This document shows, piece by piece, positions 46,560-55,094 of a DNA stretch of 64,000 nt. This stretch comes from BOKV01 sp049289295 (GTDB lineage Bacteria; Pseudomonadota; Alphaproteobacteria; Rhizobiales; Rhizobiaceae), in contig JBATLL010000102.1 of NCBI GenBank assembly GCA_049289295.1, positions 1-64,000 of the forward strand, given 5' to 3'. Under the pieces are notes generated by a model. It had not been told where the DNA came from and made no database searches. It was given only the letters and a program-made list of their open reading frames with translations. Within the stretch, counting starts at the first letter, position 1, and each line of letters begins with the position of its first letter. The translations under genes and the position numbers were made by a program.

Positions 46560-46717
46560 GGTGCCACACCTTTTGTCCGAAGGGTTACCAGATACGGCCA
46601 CCCTCTTCCATTGATCCATGACAAGAGAATTTGAACGCAACCTGCGATCTTCCGTGCCTTGCTTTGATCGGATCGCATGCTAGGGTTTGCGCAGATTCAC
46701 ACGATTGACCGGGTCAA

Positions 46718-47059
46718 ATGGCTACACAGAACACATTGCAGTCTGTTGCAAAGGACGAAACCGCGGTTTCGGCCAAGATGATGCAGAATGCCGAAAAGAC
46801 GACGGACTATCTGAAGTCCCTGTCGCATCCCGTTCGCCTCATCATCCTGTGTCGCCTGGCCGAGGGTGATGCGAATGTGAGCGAACTGGAAAACCTGGTC
46901 GGCGTACCGCAGGCCGCTGTTTCGAAACAGCTCGCCCGTCTGCGCGAGGACAAGCTCGTGCGGGTGAAACGCGAAGGCCGCACCATGATCTATTCGCTGA
47001 CCGGCGAGAGCACTCGCACGGTTATCCGCACGCTTTACAACGAATTCTGCCTGATCTGA
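46718..47059 (+). CDS. ArsR-family sulfur-responsive regulator (sHdrR/SoxR-like)
   Basis: A 113-residue winged-helix repressor of the ArsR family (SLSHPVRLIILCRLAEGDANVSELENLVGVPQAAVSKQLARLREDKLV). Two cysteines are present, C45 in the LILCRL helix and C111 at the C-terminus. Sulfane-sulfur sensors of this family (BigR, SqrR, SoxR, sHdrR) use two such cysteines to form a polysulfide bridge that releases DNA. It converges with the end of the sHdr operon and faces tusA. Probable repressor of the sulfur oxidation genes; the direct assignment is by context and the cysteine pair. Confidence 0.82.
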   Translation: MATQNTLQSVAKDETAVSAKMMQNAEKTTDYLKSLSHPVRLIILCRLAEGDANVSELENLVGVPQAAVSKQLARLREDKLVRVKREGRTMIYSLTGESTRTVIRTLYNEFCLI

Positions 47060-47068
47060 TCGCGCCAT

Positions 47069-47096
47069 GAAAAAACCGGCCGCCAGGCGACCGGTT
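47069..47096 (-). terminator. Intrinsic terminator of the sHdr operon
   Basis: On the minus strand AACCGGTCG / CGGCCGGTT forms a nine-bp stem with one G-U pair and a short loop, followed by TTTTTT (complement of 47070-47075). It lies between the stop codons of tusA and the ArsR gene. On the plus strand the same stem has a C-A mismatch and no T-run, so it mainly serves the minus-strand operon. Confidence 0.75.
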
Positions 47097-47124
47097 CATT
47101 CATTTCACCAGTGCCCGGTGCAGG

Positions 47125-47352
47125 TCAGGCAGTATGCTTGATCAGAAAATAATAGGTATTTCCTTCCTGGCGGGATTCCATCAGCTCATTGCCGGTCGCG
47201 CGGCAGAAAGCTTCGAAATCCTTCACGGCACCTGGATCGGTTGCCTGAATTTCCAGAACCGCGCCAGTGGCAAGTTCCTTCAGTGCCTTCTTGGCCTTCA
47301 GAATCGGCAAGGGGCAGTTCAAACCCTTGGCGTCGAGTACCTGGTCCGCCAT
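47125..47352 (-). CDS. tusA: Sulfur carrier protein TusA
   Basis: A 75-residue TusA-family protein with the CPLP motif and catalytic Cys13 (GLNCPLPILKAKKAL). It accepts persulfide sulfur and passes it to or from DsrE-type partners, feeding the sHdr complex in sulfur oxidisers. GGAG precedes the ATG, and it lies 14 bases after the DsrE2-like gene. Last gene of the operon before the terminator. Confidence 0.92.
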   Translation of the reverse strand: MADQVLDAKGLNCPLPILKAKKALKELATGAVLEIQATDPGAVKDFEAFCRATGNELMESRQEGNTYYFLIKHTA

Positions 47353-47366
47353 TTCTTTCTCCTTCT

Positions 47367-47861
47367 TCAGATATAGAGATTGATGTCGCTCTTGGAAGCC
47401 ATTTCAATGTAGGTCGCCGCGCCGCCAAGCTCCGGACCTTCGATCATGTCTTCGAGCTTGTACTCGAACAGATCCATCGTCATCTGGCAGGCAATCATCT
47501 TCACATCGGCGTCAACCGCCATTTCGCGCAGTTCGGGAATGGAGGCGACGCCCTTTTTCTTGATCAGGTTCTTCATCATGCCGGTTGCCATGGCATCAGC
47601 GCCCGGCAGCGCGGAAACGAGATTCGGCATGGCCATATGCATGCCCATCATCGGCATTTCCATCGCCGGATTGCCAAGCGTGCTGATCTTCAAGTTCAGA
47701 TCCTTCTTCAGGAGGCCAAGCCCGTAGAAGGTGAAGAACATGCTGACTTGAAGCCCCATGGCTGCAGCCGTGGTGGCAAGGATGAACGGAGGGTAGGCCC
47801 AGTCCAGCGTTCCCTTGGTCACGATGAGTGACATCGACTTCGCATTCGTTTCCGAACCCAT
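47367..47861 (-). CDS. DsrE2-like sulfurtransferase
   Basis: A 164-residue DsrE/DsrF/DrsH-family protein of the larger kind found beside tusA. The single cysteine, C125 in MIACQMTMDLF, is the expected acceptor; the helical region PFILATTAAAMGLQVSMFFTFYGLGLL is hydrophobic and could associate with the membrane. It probably moves sulfane sulfur to TusA. An AGGAGG site is ideally placed before the ATG. Confidence 0.82.
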   Translation of the reverse strand: MGSETNAKSMSLIVTKGTLDWAYPPFILATTAAAMGLQVSMFFTFYGLGLLKKDLNLKISTLGNPAMEMPMMGMHMAMPNLVSALPGADAMATGMMKNLIKKKGVASIPELREMAVDADVKMIACQMTMDLFEYKLEDMIEGPELGGAATYIEMASKSDINLYI

Positions 47862-47911
47862 TTCACACCTCCTGCCGGTTCATCCGGCGTTAGATTGCAT
47901 AGATCTGCGCG

Positions 47912-48349
47912 TTACGCGCATCCGGCAAATTCGTCCGCGGCCATCTTGGCCTCATAGGGAGCAGCTACCGAACTTCCTGGAATGAGCGCACCTGGCGCCG
48001 ATTCATCGACCGGCTTCACCCGTACCATCCAGCCTTCGCCATAAGTGTCGGAATTGGCGAGCTTTGGATTGTCGCTCAGCACATCGTTGACGTCGATGAT
48101 CTCGACATCGAAAGCGATCTTGGCCGGACCGACCCACTTGCCCGATTCAACCGTGGCAATGGACTTGCCGGCATTGATCGTCTTGCCTGGCTTCTTCGCC
48201 GTGAAGGCAACCAGCTGTCCGGCCATGCCGGTTGCAATCATCGTCATGCCAACAGTGAAGGTTCCATCACCATTCGGCTTGTACCAGAGATTGTTGTCGA
48301 CATCGTACAAGAGTTCATCTGGAAGGTTGCAGCCTCTTACTACCGGCAT
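47912..48349 (-). CDS. lbpA: Lipoate-binding protein LbpA (GcvH-like)
   Basis: A 145-residue GcvH-fold protein with the lipoyl lysine K71 in VESGKWVGP, the LbpA version of the motif rather than the GcvH ESVKA version. LbpA carries lipoate as a sulfur-handling arm for the sHdr complex and cannot replace GcvH in glycine cleavage. AGGAG lies 8 bases before the start. It sits two bases after the unknown 162-residue gene. The lipoate ligase at 55854 is its likely maturase. Confidence 0.92.
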   Translation of the reverse strand: MPVVRGCNLPDELLYDVDNNLWYKPNGDGTFTVGMTMIATGMAGQLVAFTAKKPGKTINAGKSIATVESGKWVGPAKIAFDVEIIDVNDVLSDNPKLANSDTYGEGWMVRVKPVDESAPGALIPGSSVAAPYEAKMAADEFAGCA

Positions 48350-48351
48350 CG

Positions 48352-48840
48352 CTATATCTCCTGAGTCATACTGGTTGCCCGTTCCTGTGCCACTCTAGCA
48401 CCTTCGCGAATTCCACGCGAGGAACAACAAAACTCCCCCAACCCGCTTTCCCGCAATTTTCCACCCACAAACAGGGCCAGATGCAGAACCACCATCGCGC
48501 CCATGCGCGCGGTTCTGTCGGCATCCCCGAGCTTCTCGTCGAAATGGATCAGGTTGCGGTGATAGACGATCTCCCGGCATGTCTCGCGGCACGCATTGAA
48601 ACTGGGATCGCCCTTCGCCGCCTGCCGGTGCAGGGCAAGCAACCTGAACCCTTCCGTCTGATTGTCTGTCGGTTCGCGACCCTTAGACCATAGCCATGCT
48701 TCCAGCACCGCCTCGCCCATGGCCAGCAATTCGTCACCGATCGCGCGCGCGTCTCCTGCAAGCGACCCTGCAGCCGCGCCAACCAGCGCGTCGCAACGCA
48801 CCTCAACCTGTTCGATGGTCATGGCGGGATTCGCTGTCAT
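48352..48840 (-). CDS. Unknown protein within the sHdr operon
   Basis: I do not recognise this 162-residue protein. It is predicted helical and soluble, without a signal peptide. Cysteines occur as an NACRETC pair in the middle and a CC pair (EFCCSSRG) near the C-terminus, which could bind metal or sulfur. It starts inside the stop of hdrB2 (ATGA overlap) and ends two bases before lbpA, so it is translated with the complex. A role in LbpA docking or sHdr assembly is a guess from position alone. Confidence 0.7.
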   Translation of the reverse strand: MTANPAMTIEQVEVRCDALVGAAAGSLAGDARAIGDELLAMGEAVLEAWLWSKGREPTDNQTEGFRLLALHRQAAKGDPSFNACRETCREIVYHRNLIHFDEKLGDADRTARMGAMVVLHLALFVGGKLRESGLGEFCCSSRGIREGARVAQERATSMTQEI

Positions 48841-49760
48841 GCCAGACCCTTTTCCTTGATGAGCGGCATGGAATCCGAGAAGTTTTCATGCACGCCAACC
48901 GCCTTTGGCGACAGGCCCATGGCCATGCCAAGAAGCTGGGTAAAATAGAGTATCTTGACGCTCGTCTTGCGGCCCAGCACCTTTTCGGCGCGCACCTGGT
49001 GCATTTCCAGGCCCGAATGGCAGGTTGGGCACTCGGTTGCGATCACGTCAGCACCGCAGGCCTCTGCCGTCGTCAGCAGATTGAGAACGAGTTTCGTCGA
49101 AGTATCGCTGTCCGAAAGCGCATGCGCACCGCCGCAACAGGCTGTCTTCAGCGGATAGTCGACATTTTCCGCACCAGCAGCAGCAAGCAGATCATCCATG
49201 AAATGCGGCTTGGATGTAGACTCGCTGCCCGGCCCCTTGTCCTTTTCAGGGAAGATATGGCGCGGACGAGTATACATGCAGCCATAATAATTGGCGACCT
49301 TGATGCCCTTCAGCGAATTCTTGACCCGCATGGCAAGCCCTTCCTCACCGATGGAATCCTTGATCCAGTCGAGCGCATGGATGGTCTCGACCTTGCCCGG
49401 CTCATAGGTCTTGTGACCGGCCTTGCTGCTCAGCCGTTCCGTGACTTCGCGTGACGGCTGGTCATTGGCAAGGTCGTACTCGGCCTTCTTCAGATTGTGA
49501 TAACAGCCATTGCACGGCGCCATCACCGTATCGAAGCCCATCTCCTCTGCAATCGCGAGATTGCGGGCCGAAAGGTAGGTCTGCAGCTTGGGATCGACGT
49601 TCTTGACTTCCATCGCGCCGCAGCAGTTCCAGTTCTTCAACTCGACCAGACCAAGGCCCAGTTCCTTGCCCACCGCCTTCGTGGAGCGGTTATAGGCGTG
49701 GCCGGTGCCTTCCAGTGCGCAGCCCGGATAATAGGCGACGTTCTTGTGCTTGCCCGTCAT
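48837..49760 (-). CDS. hdrB2: sHdrB2, non-cubane Fe-S cluster subunit
   Basis: A 307-residue subunit with two complete CCG motifs: C14, C46-C47, C83, C86 and C161, C208-C209, C244, C247. These bind the non-cubane 4Fe-4S clusters used by heterodisulfide reductase for disulfide chemistry. Part of the cytoplasmic sulfur-oxidising complex; overlaps hdrC2 and the unknown gene by 4 bases each. Confidence 0.92.
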   Translation of the reverse strand: MTGKHKNVAYYPGCALEGTGHAYNRSTKAVGKELGLGLVELKNWNCCGAMEVKNVDPKLQTYLSARNLAIAEEMGFDTVMAPCNGCYHNLKKAEYDLANDQPSREVTERLSSKAGHKTYEPGKVETIHALDWIKDSIGEEGLAMRVKNSLKGIKVANYYGCMYTRPRHIFPEKDKGPGSESTSKPHFMDDLLAAAGAENVDYPLKTACCGGAHALSDSDTSTKLVLNLLTTAEACGADVIATECPTCHSGLEMHQVRAEKVLGRKTSVKILYFTQLLGMAMGLSPKAVGVHENFSDSMPLIKEKGLA

Positions 49761-50506
49761 TGCTTGGCTCCCTTTGCATCCAGTCCCAGCGCCTTGCGAT
49801 TGGCTGCTTCGACCTCATGCACATATTCATTGATGGCATCGCGCGCCTTGTTCCAGCCCTTCGTGCGCGGCCGGATGACTGACGCAATACCAAGGCGGAT
49901 CAGGTAGAAGACCGGGAAACGCTTCACGAGTCGCATGATCATTTCCACGAGCCATGGCTGGGTCAGCTTCTGGTTGGTGCGCTGGAAGAACTGGCGCATC
50001 ACCATGCCTTCCTCGATCTTGCCAGTCTCGAACACCTGGCTGGAGAAAGCCTCGTCGAAGACCATGGACGGCTTCTTTTCGGTGTGCCCCTTGAGTTCCA
50101 GCCAGTGCGCAGTCGCTTTCATCACCCCTTCCGGGTTGACGTCGCGCGGGCAGGCATAGGTGCACTTGTTGCATGACACGCACTGCCAGATTATGTCCTT
50201 GTCGCGTATCAGTTCAGATTCCATGCCCATCCGGATGAGATAGATCCAGTAGCGCGGATTGAAGTCCGGATTGATCGCATTGACCGTGCAGGCATTCGTG
50301 CACGAGCCGCACTGCCAGCAACGATGGATGTTCTCACCGCCGCCAAGAGCAGCAATCTCTTCCTGCATTTCCTCATTGTAATCGCTGACGGCACGCGTTT
50401 CGATGAACGTGCTCCAGTGACCGGAAACATCGACGCCGTCGATGACCAGATGGTCATGCGTGACGAGGTTTTCCGGTCGGATCAGCGACTTTTCGTGAAT
50501 GGGCAT
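49757..50506 (-). CDS. hdrC2: sHdrC2, 4Fe-4S electron-transfer subunit
   Basis: A 249-residue ferredoxin-like subunit with two 4Fe-4S motifs: C63-C66-C69-C73 and C109-C112-C115-C119 (CVSCNKCTYACP). It moves electrons between the B2 catalytic subunit and the flavoprotein A. The start shares a base with the stop of the preceding hyp gene. Confidence 0.92.
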   Translation of the reverse strand: MPIHEKSLIRPENLVTHDHLVIDGVDVSGHWSTFIETRAVSDYNEEMQEEIAALGGGENIHRCWQCGSCTNACTVNAINPDFNPRYWIYLIRMGMESELIRDKDIIWQCVSCNKCTYACPRDVNPEGVMKATAHWLELKGHTEKKPSMVFDEAFSSQVFETGKIEEGMVMRQFFQRTNQKLTQPWLVEMIMRLVKRFPVFYLIRLGIASVIRPRTKGWNKARDAINEYVHEVEAANRKALGLDAKGAKQ

Positions 50507-51381
50507 CAGCGGGCCTCCCCGTGCGTGACCTGTAGCGGCTGTCCGAGCACATGCGCGGTGCCGTCGATGAGTTTGAGGCGGGTTCTTCCCGTTTCCGTGT
50601 CGACCGCGTCGAGACCCAGCATGCGCCTGGTATGGGCCATCGGGTCACCGGTATTGGCGAAATCGGAACGCAGATACTGCCCGCCGCGATCGTTGATATA
50701 GGCGGCATAGACATGCGCCAGCAGCAGGTCGCAGTAGAAGGGAAGATCGCGGAAAATCCCGTTCTCCCGCAGGAAGCCTTCGATCTCTGTGTTGAGCGTG
50801 GAAAAGGTCCCAAGCGTGTTCTGTGCCTCGATCCGTGCGCTGTCCACATCGTCAGCGAACCAGATTTCGCGCAGCGAGCCGGTGCCAACCCGCGCATCCC
50901 AGACCCACCGGGTCATCAGCGGATAAAGTTCCGGTGCCACGAAGTGCAGGATTTCCGCACCCAGATCCCTGATCCAGCGATGTTCCTTGTCCGCCGGGAA
51001 AGCATTGGTGAACGCATCAAGGCGCGCGTCTGCCGTCGACAGATCAGACCAGCCCTGTAGCAGAAGTTCGATCTGCCTGTGCATGAAACTGAAGCGGTTT
51101 GCAGTGAGCCACGGCCCGATGCGCCTGCGCACCGGCGTGATGAAGGCCGCCAGATCGAGGAACTCGCCCTCTTCCAGTTCACTGACCTTGCCCTTGCCCA
51201 GTACTTCCTGAAACAGTGAAGCCTTCAGTGCCAGCGCACCGACATAGCGTTCGACGCCGCCGGTCTGCTCGGCAGACTCGACAAGATGCTCCAGTGCCCT
51301 GCGCAAGCGCGGCCCGGACAGGTCAAGCACAACGCCCGCCGTCTCCGTCTTTTCCGCTTTCCTGCGCAGAAGCCTGAACAT
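50506..51381 (-). CDS. Conserved sHdr-cluster protein Hyp
   Basis: A 291-residue protein with no recognised domain, in the fixed position between hdrA and hdrC2 that defines sHdr clusters. It has several aromatic-rich segments (PWLTANRFSFMHRQIELLLQGW, HFVAPELYPLMTRWVWDARVGTGS) and no signal peptide. The function is not established; its conservation in all such clusters suggests a structural part of the complex. One-base overlaps (TAATG, TGATG) couple it to both neighbours. Confidence 0.85.
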   Translation of the reverse strand: MFRLLRRKAEKTETAGVVLDLSGPRLRRALEHLVESAEQTGGVERYVGALALKASLFQEVLGKGKVSELEEGEFLDLAAFITPVRRRIGPWLTANRFSFMHRQIELLLQGWSDLSTADARLDAFTNAFPADKEHRWIRDLGAEILHFVAPELYPLMTRWVWDARVGTGSLREIWFADDVDSARIEAQNTLGTFSTLNTEIEGFLRENGIFRDLPFYCDLLLAHVYAAYINDRGGQYLRSDFANTGDPMAHTRRMLGLDAVDTETGRTRLKLIDGTAHVLGQPLQVTHGEAR

Positions 51382-52433
51382 TACTCGGCTGCCTCCAGCA
51401 CAGCACCACGCAGCGAGTTGAGCGCCGCCATCGCAGCCGCCTGCCCCTGCGCTATCGAATCGTCGATCGTTTCAGGCCCCGTTGCTGCACCCGCCACGAA
51501 GACGCCAGGCCGGTTGGTCTCGGCCAGATGCGCATAGCTCGACTGCTTGTCCATGTAGCCATACTTGTTCAGCTTCACGTCGAAGATTGCCGACAGCGTC
51601 ATGTTGTCGACATTGGGGTCCATGCCGATGGCATGCACGACCATGTCGAAGGGAATGGAAATCGGGCGCTTCACCAGCGTGTCCTCGCCCTTCACCAGCA
51701 GGCGCTTGCCATCTGATGTCACCTCGGCAATACGCGCCTTGATGTACTTGACCTTGTGGGTCTCCTGGCTCTCCCAGTAGTAATCGCCTTCGTAGAGCCC
51801 GAAGGTGCGGATATCCATGTAGTAGATGTAAACGTTGCAGTTCGGCAGTGATTCACGGATTTCCATGGCAATGTTTGCCGATACGGTGCAGCAGATCTTC
51901 GAGCACCATTCACGACCGATCTGGCGGTCACGCGAACCGACACAAAGCAGGATCGCAACACGGTCCGGCTCCCGTCCATCGCTGGGGCATTTCACGCCAG
52001 CCCCCGATGAAAGCATCTGCTCGACCTGAACGGTCGTTACCACGTCCGGATAGGTTCCAAAGCCCCATTCCGGCTTGTTCACACTGTCGAAATGCGTGAA
52101 CCCGGTTGCCAGGATGGCCGCGCCTGCCTTCACCTTCTTGCCATCGGAAAGTGTCGCCGTGAACTTGCCGGCCTTGCCATCGAACTTGTCAACGGTTGCA
52201 CCCAGATGCACGCTGACCAGCTTGTTCGTGGCAACCCGCTCGACCATGCCGCCAATGGCATCCTTTGCCCATTCATGGCTCGGCACCAGCTTCGCATAGC
52301 CCGACAGGATCGGAGCGCCACCCAGGCGATCCTCCTTCTCCACGATGATCGACTTCTGGCCTGCCATGGCCAGCGCGTGGGCTGCCGAAAGGCCGGCCGG
52401 GCCTCCGCCTACAATCAGGACCGGATCACTCAC
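51381..52433 (-). CDS. hdrA: sHdrA, FAD-binding subunit
   Basis: A 350-residue flavoprotein, shorter than methanogen HdrA, as usual for sHdrA. The Rossmann motif VGGGPAGLSAAHAL is at residues 8-21 and cysteines C164, C177, C181-C182 form a Fe-S-type site (CVGSRDR...CSKICC). The C-terminal GVFVAGAATGPETI closes the flavin domain. It takes electrons from the oxidation of bound sulfur, presumably passing them to NAD. Confidence 0.93.
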   Translation of the reverse strand: MSDPVLIVGGGPAGLSAAHALAMAGQKSIIVEKEDRLGGAPILSGYAKLVPSHEWAKDAIGGMVERVATNKLVSVHLGATVDKFDGKAGKFTATLSDGKKVKAGAAILATGFTHFDSVNKPEWGFGTYPDVVTTVQVEQMLSSGAGVKCPSDGREPDRVAILLCVGSRDRQIGREWCSKICCTVSANIAMEIRESLPNCNVYIYYMDIRTFGLYEGDYYWESQETHKVKYIKARIAEVTSDGKRLLVKGEDTLVKRPISIPFDMVVHAIGMDPNVDNMTLSAIFDVKLNKYGYMDKQSSYAHLAETNRPGVFVAGAATGPETIDDSIAQGQAAAMAALNSLRGAVLEAAE

Positions 52434-53803
52434 TTCGCACCTCCTGCCAGCGCCTTGGGTTTGACATAGCCCGGTCCCGAAGTGATCGCCCGCTTGGGAT
52501 CATAGAGCGTTTCGATGCGCCCTTCCTTCACTTCCTCCAGATAGGCTTCGAATTCGGCTTTCGCCTTTTCCCAGTCGATGCCCATCTTCTCCAGCAGCGT
52601 CTCGAAAGGAGAGGCATGCCAGTGCAACTGGGCAAGCTTGTAGGGATGAGCACCGCACGCCAATGCCGCAAACTGGCAATCGGCCATAACCGGCAGCGCA
52701 TAGACCTTGTCCACTGCCTTGCCGATCCACTGGTTCTTGTCGAGCGTCGTGATGCAGCCCGTATCATGGCCAACCATCACGTCAGCGCGCGCTTCTTCCA
52801 CCGCAACCCGGATTTTCCGGTCGATGGCAAAGGAACGGGTGAACTCGCGTTCGCCGATGATGTGGCGGAACCCGAAACCGCAGCAATCATACCATGTCGA
52901 ATAGTCGATCACCTGCGTGCCGAGCGTCTGAAGCAGGCCTGTGGTCACCGCAACGCGGTTGCCCTCCATGACGGTGTCGTCATAAATGACGTCTTCCGGC
53001 ACCATCTTGTAGACATGGCAGGCCGGATGAACCGTCGAGCGGATGCCGGAAACATCAACCGTCTGATGCTCCTTCAGCCGGTCACGCACCACATGCAGCC
53101 ATTCCGAATAATGCACGATCTCTTCGGGAATGAGCAGCTTGCCATCCACAAGGCGTCCGAGCTTGCCAAGGATTTTCTTCACCTCCGCGCGAAGCTCTGC
53201 CGAGTGCATCAGGAATATCCGCATCTCCTTGTAGTTTCCGAAGGAGGTGCCGCAATGAACGAGCGGGTAATAGGTTCCTTCGGGCAGACCCTGTGACTTT
53301 GCCGACATGTAGGCCTGGTGGAAATTGCGCAGGAACACCGCAGCAAGCGAAACGACATTGCCGATGCCCGAGCCGTGATAATTCCAGGCCGTGCAGGATG
53401 TCTGGTCGGTTTCGTCGAGATAGGCGATATCCAGCTTGTTCATCAGCCACAGCACCGAGCTTGGATAGCCCGGAATGTTGCCGCACTGGCCGCAGGACTT
53501 GTGGTGCCAGAGATTGTTGGTGGGAATTTTCTTGTCCCAGCCATAGAGCGTCTTGGCCATCACCGGATTGTGCACGTCGGAAACGCGGTGGACGAGGATT
53601 TCCCCATCCTTTTCCAACTGCCACATCGCGTCGCGAATATCTTCCTTGCGTTCCTTGCCGGTCAGAAGCGCCCGCTTGTCGATCTTTGCCTCGACCCAGT
53701 CGGTGGCGCGGCGGGCTTCCGTTGCAGAAAGCTTGCTTGGCTGCCACTCGGCGCCGAAGCCGCCATAAGCGCCCTTGCCGTTTTCATCCTGTGATCTGCT
53801 CAT
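52430..53803 (-). CDS. hdrB1: sHdrB1 subunit
   Basis: A 457-residue subunit, longer than HdrB2 by an N-terminal segment. One typical CCG motif is complete in the C-terminal half (HPACH, YDCCGFGFRH, GCITT, ACGAHPY); the N-terminal motif is less regular (SCGQCGN, TSCTAW, VHCGTS). This asymmetry is a usual feature of B1 as I remember it. Forms part of the catalytic Hdr-like complex; overlaps hdrA by 4 bases. Confidence 0.9.
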   Translation of the reverse strand: MSRSQDENGKGAYGGFGAEWQPSKLSATEARRATDWVEAKIDKRALLTGKERKEDIRDAMWQLEKDGEILVHRVSDVHNPVMAKTLYGWDKKIPTNNLWHHKSCGQCGNIPGYPSSVLWLMNKLDIAYLDETDQTSCTAWNYHGSGIGNVVSLAAVFLRNFHQAYMSAKSQGLPEGTYYPLVHCGTSFGNYKEMRIFLMHSAELRAEVKKILGKLGRLVDGKLLIPEEIVHYSEWLHVVRDRLKEHQTVDVSGIRSTVHPACHVYKMVPEDVIYDDTVMEGNRVAVTTGLLQTLGTQVIDYSTWYDCCGFGFRHIIGEREFTRSFAIDRKIRVAVEEARADVMVGHDTGCITTLDKNQWIGKAVDKVYALPVMADCQFAALACGAHPYKLAQLHWHASPFETLLEKMGIDWEKAKAEFEAYLEEVKEGRIETLYDPKRAITSGPGYVKPKALAGGAK

Positions 53804-53845
53804 GACTTCCTCCTGGAATGGACTGCCGTGTTACGGCTACTCCGC

Positions 53846-54580
53846 TCAATCCTCGTCGTCGTCCTCATTCTCTTCAAGCCACTCTTCCCACTCTTCACGC
53901 TTCTCATCCATCACGTCCGAAACGACGTCGAACAGGTTCTCGTCAACCGTTTCAAGCTGGTCGAGAACGCCCGTCGCTTCCCAGATGGTGTAGAGTTCGA
54001 CAGAGGTCTTGAGATTGACTTCCCACGCGGTATCGAGCGTGTGCATGGTCGGCATCGGGATTGCCTTGCGCAGTATGCGCAGCGGTGCATCGATGCGGCT
54101 CACATTCGGCCCCCAGTCGGGGAACGCTTCCTTGGTGATCATGTTAGGGGCAAGCTGGTTGCCGGTGGAAATCACCTTCAGAAGCACGCGGCTGAACGGA
54201 CGAAGCACTTCCTTCGCCGATTCCATGCCATGCTTGATGGCCACTTCGCGCATGATCATCACCAGGCCGCCCGGTGAATTCTCGAACGGGCAGCGCGCCG
54301 CACAGGTGTAGCACTGGGCGCAGGCCCAGATCTTTTCCTGCATTGCGTCATAGATGCCTTCGAGATTTTCCGTCCACAGCAACTGGACGATCTCGCGTGG
54401 CGAATAGTCGTAATAATGGGCCGAAGGACAGGTGGCGGTGCATATCCCGCAATTCAGGCAGCCGTGAATTTCATGGTCATAGACCGAGTGCGCCTGGATA
54501 TCGGAAAGAATCTCCTCCAGCTTCTCGCGCGGAACAGCGGGAGCCTCAGAGAGCGGATCACTTGCCAGTGCGTGTGTCAT
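53846..54580 (-). CDS. hdrC1: sHdrC1, 4Fe-4S electron-transfer subunit
   Basis: A 244-residue subunit with two 4Fe-4S motifs: C41-C44-C47-C51 (CLNCGICTATCP) and C87-C90-C93-C97 (CAQCYTCAARCP). The C-terminal 20 residues are strongly acidic (WLEENEDDDED at the end), which could mediate docking to a basic partner. First of the hdr genes, 38 bases after dsrE3A. Confidence 0.92.
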   Translation of the reverse strand: MTHALASDPLSEAPAVPREKLEEILSDIQAHSVYDHEIHGCLNCGICTATCPSAHYYDYSPREIVQLLWTENLEGIYDAMQEKIWACAQCYTCAARCPFENSPGGLVMIMREVAIKHGMESAKEVLRPFSRVLLKVISTGNQLAPNMITKEAFPDWGPNVSRIDAPLRILRKAIPMPTMHTLDTAWEVNLKTSVELYTIWEATGVLDQLETVDENLFDVVSDVMDEKREEWEEWLEENEDDDED

Positions 54581-54618
54581 TCAGTCTCCTCGCGAGATTG
54601 AGCAGCCGCAACAGCCCG

Positions 54619-54999
54619 TCAGTAGGTCAGCACCTTCGAATCATCGTTTTCCATGATTTCCTCGATGACCTTTGCACCACCGACAATGCCTTCGCATTCC
54701 GGGATCAGATCATCGACCGTCATGTCGAAAAGGTCGAGATTGGGCGAACAGCAGTAGAATTTCGCCCCGGCCTCGTGCGCATCCTTGATGAAATCATAGA
54801 CGGTCTTCGGCGAGCCTGGCTTGACGACCAGCTTCTCTGCAACGCCCTTCTTCATCAACTGACCTGCGGTTGCGGTGCAGATGACATCGACTTCATAATC
54901 CATGGCCGCAGCCACGGTAGCCTGGAAAAATGGCGCGCCCAGTTCCTCGCCATTGCGCGGATCCGTGTTGACCATCACGATGATAAGCTTGCTAGCCAA
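54619..54999 (-). CDS. dsrE3A: Sulfurtransferase DsrE3A
   Basis: A 126-residue DsrE-fold protein with the adjacent cysteines C83-C84 (FYCCSPNLDLF), the active pair expected for DsrE3A of sHdr clusters. It delivers sulfane sulfur, via TusA, into the sHdr route. Translation appears to start at TTG 54999 with GAGAGGAT just upstream; no ATG is available at the family N-terminus. It is the first gene of the sHdr operon, after a 149-base gap. Confidence 0.85.
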   Translation of the reverse strand: MASKLIIVMVNTDPRNGEELGAPFFQATVAAAMDYEVDVICTATAGQLMKKGVAEKLVVKPGSPKTVYDFIKDAHEAGAKFYCCSPNLDLFDMTVDDLIPECEGIVGGAKVIEEIMENDDSKVLTY

Positions 55000-55094
55000 A
55001 GATCCTCTCCCTTCGCTGCATACCTGAAATGCATCGCGACCGGTTTCTCCCCCGCGGCCACGTCACATTCAAAAAACGATACATGTAAAAAACG

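Noticed and set aside
47912..48349. Glycine cleavage H-protein
   Set aside because: The lipoyl motif ESGKWVGP and the sHdr neighbourhood identify LbpA.
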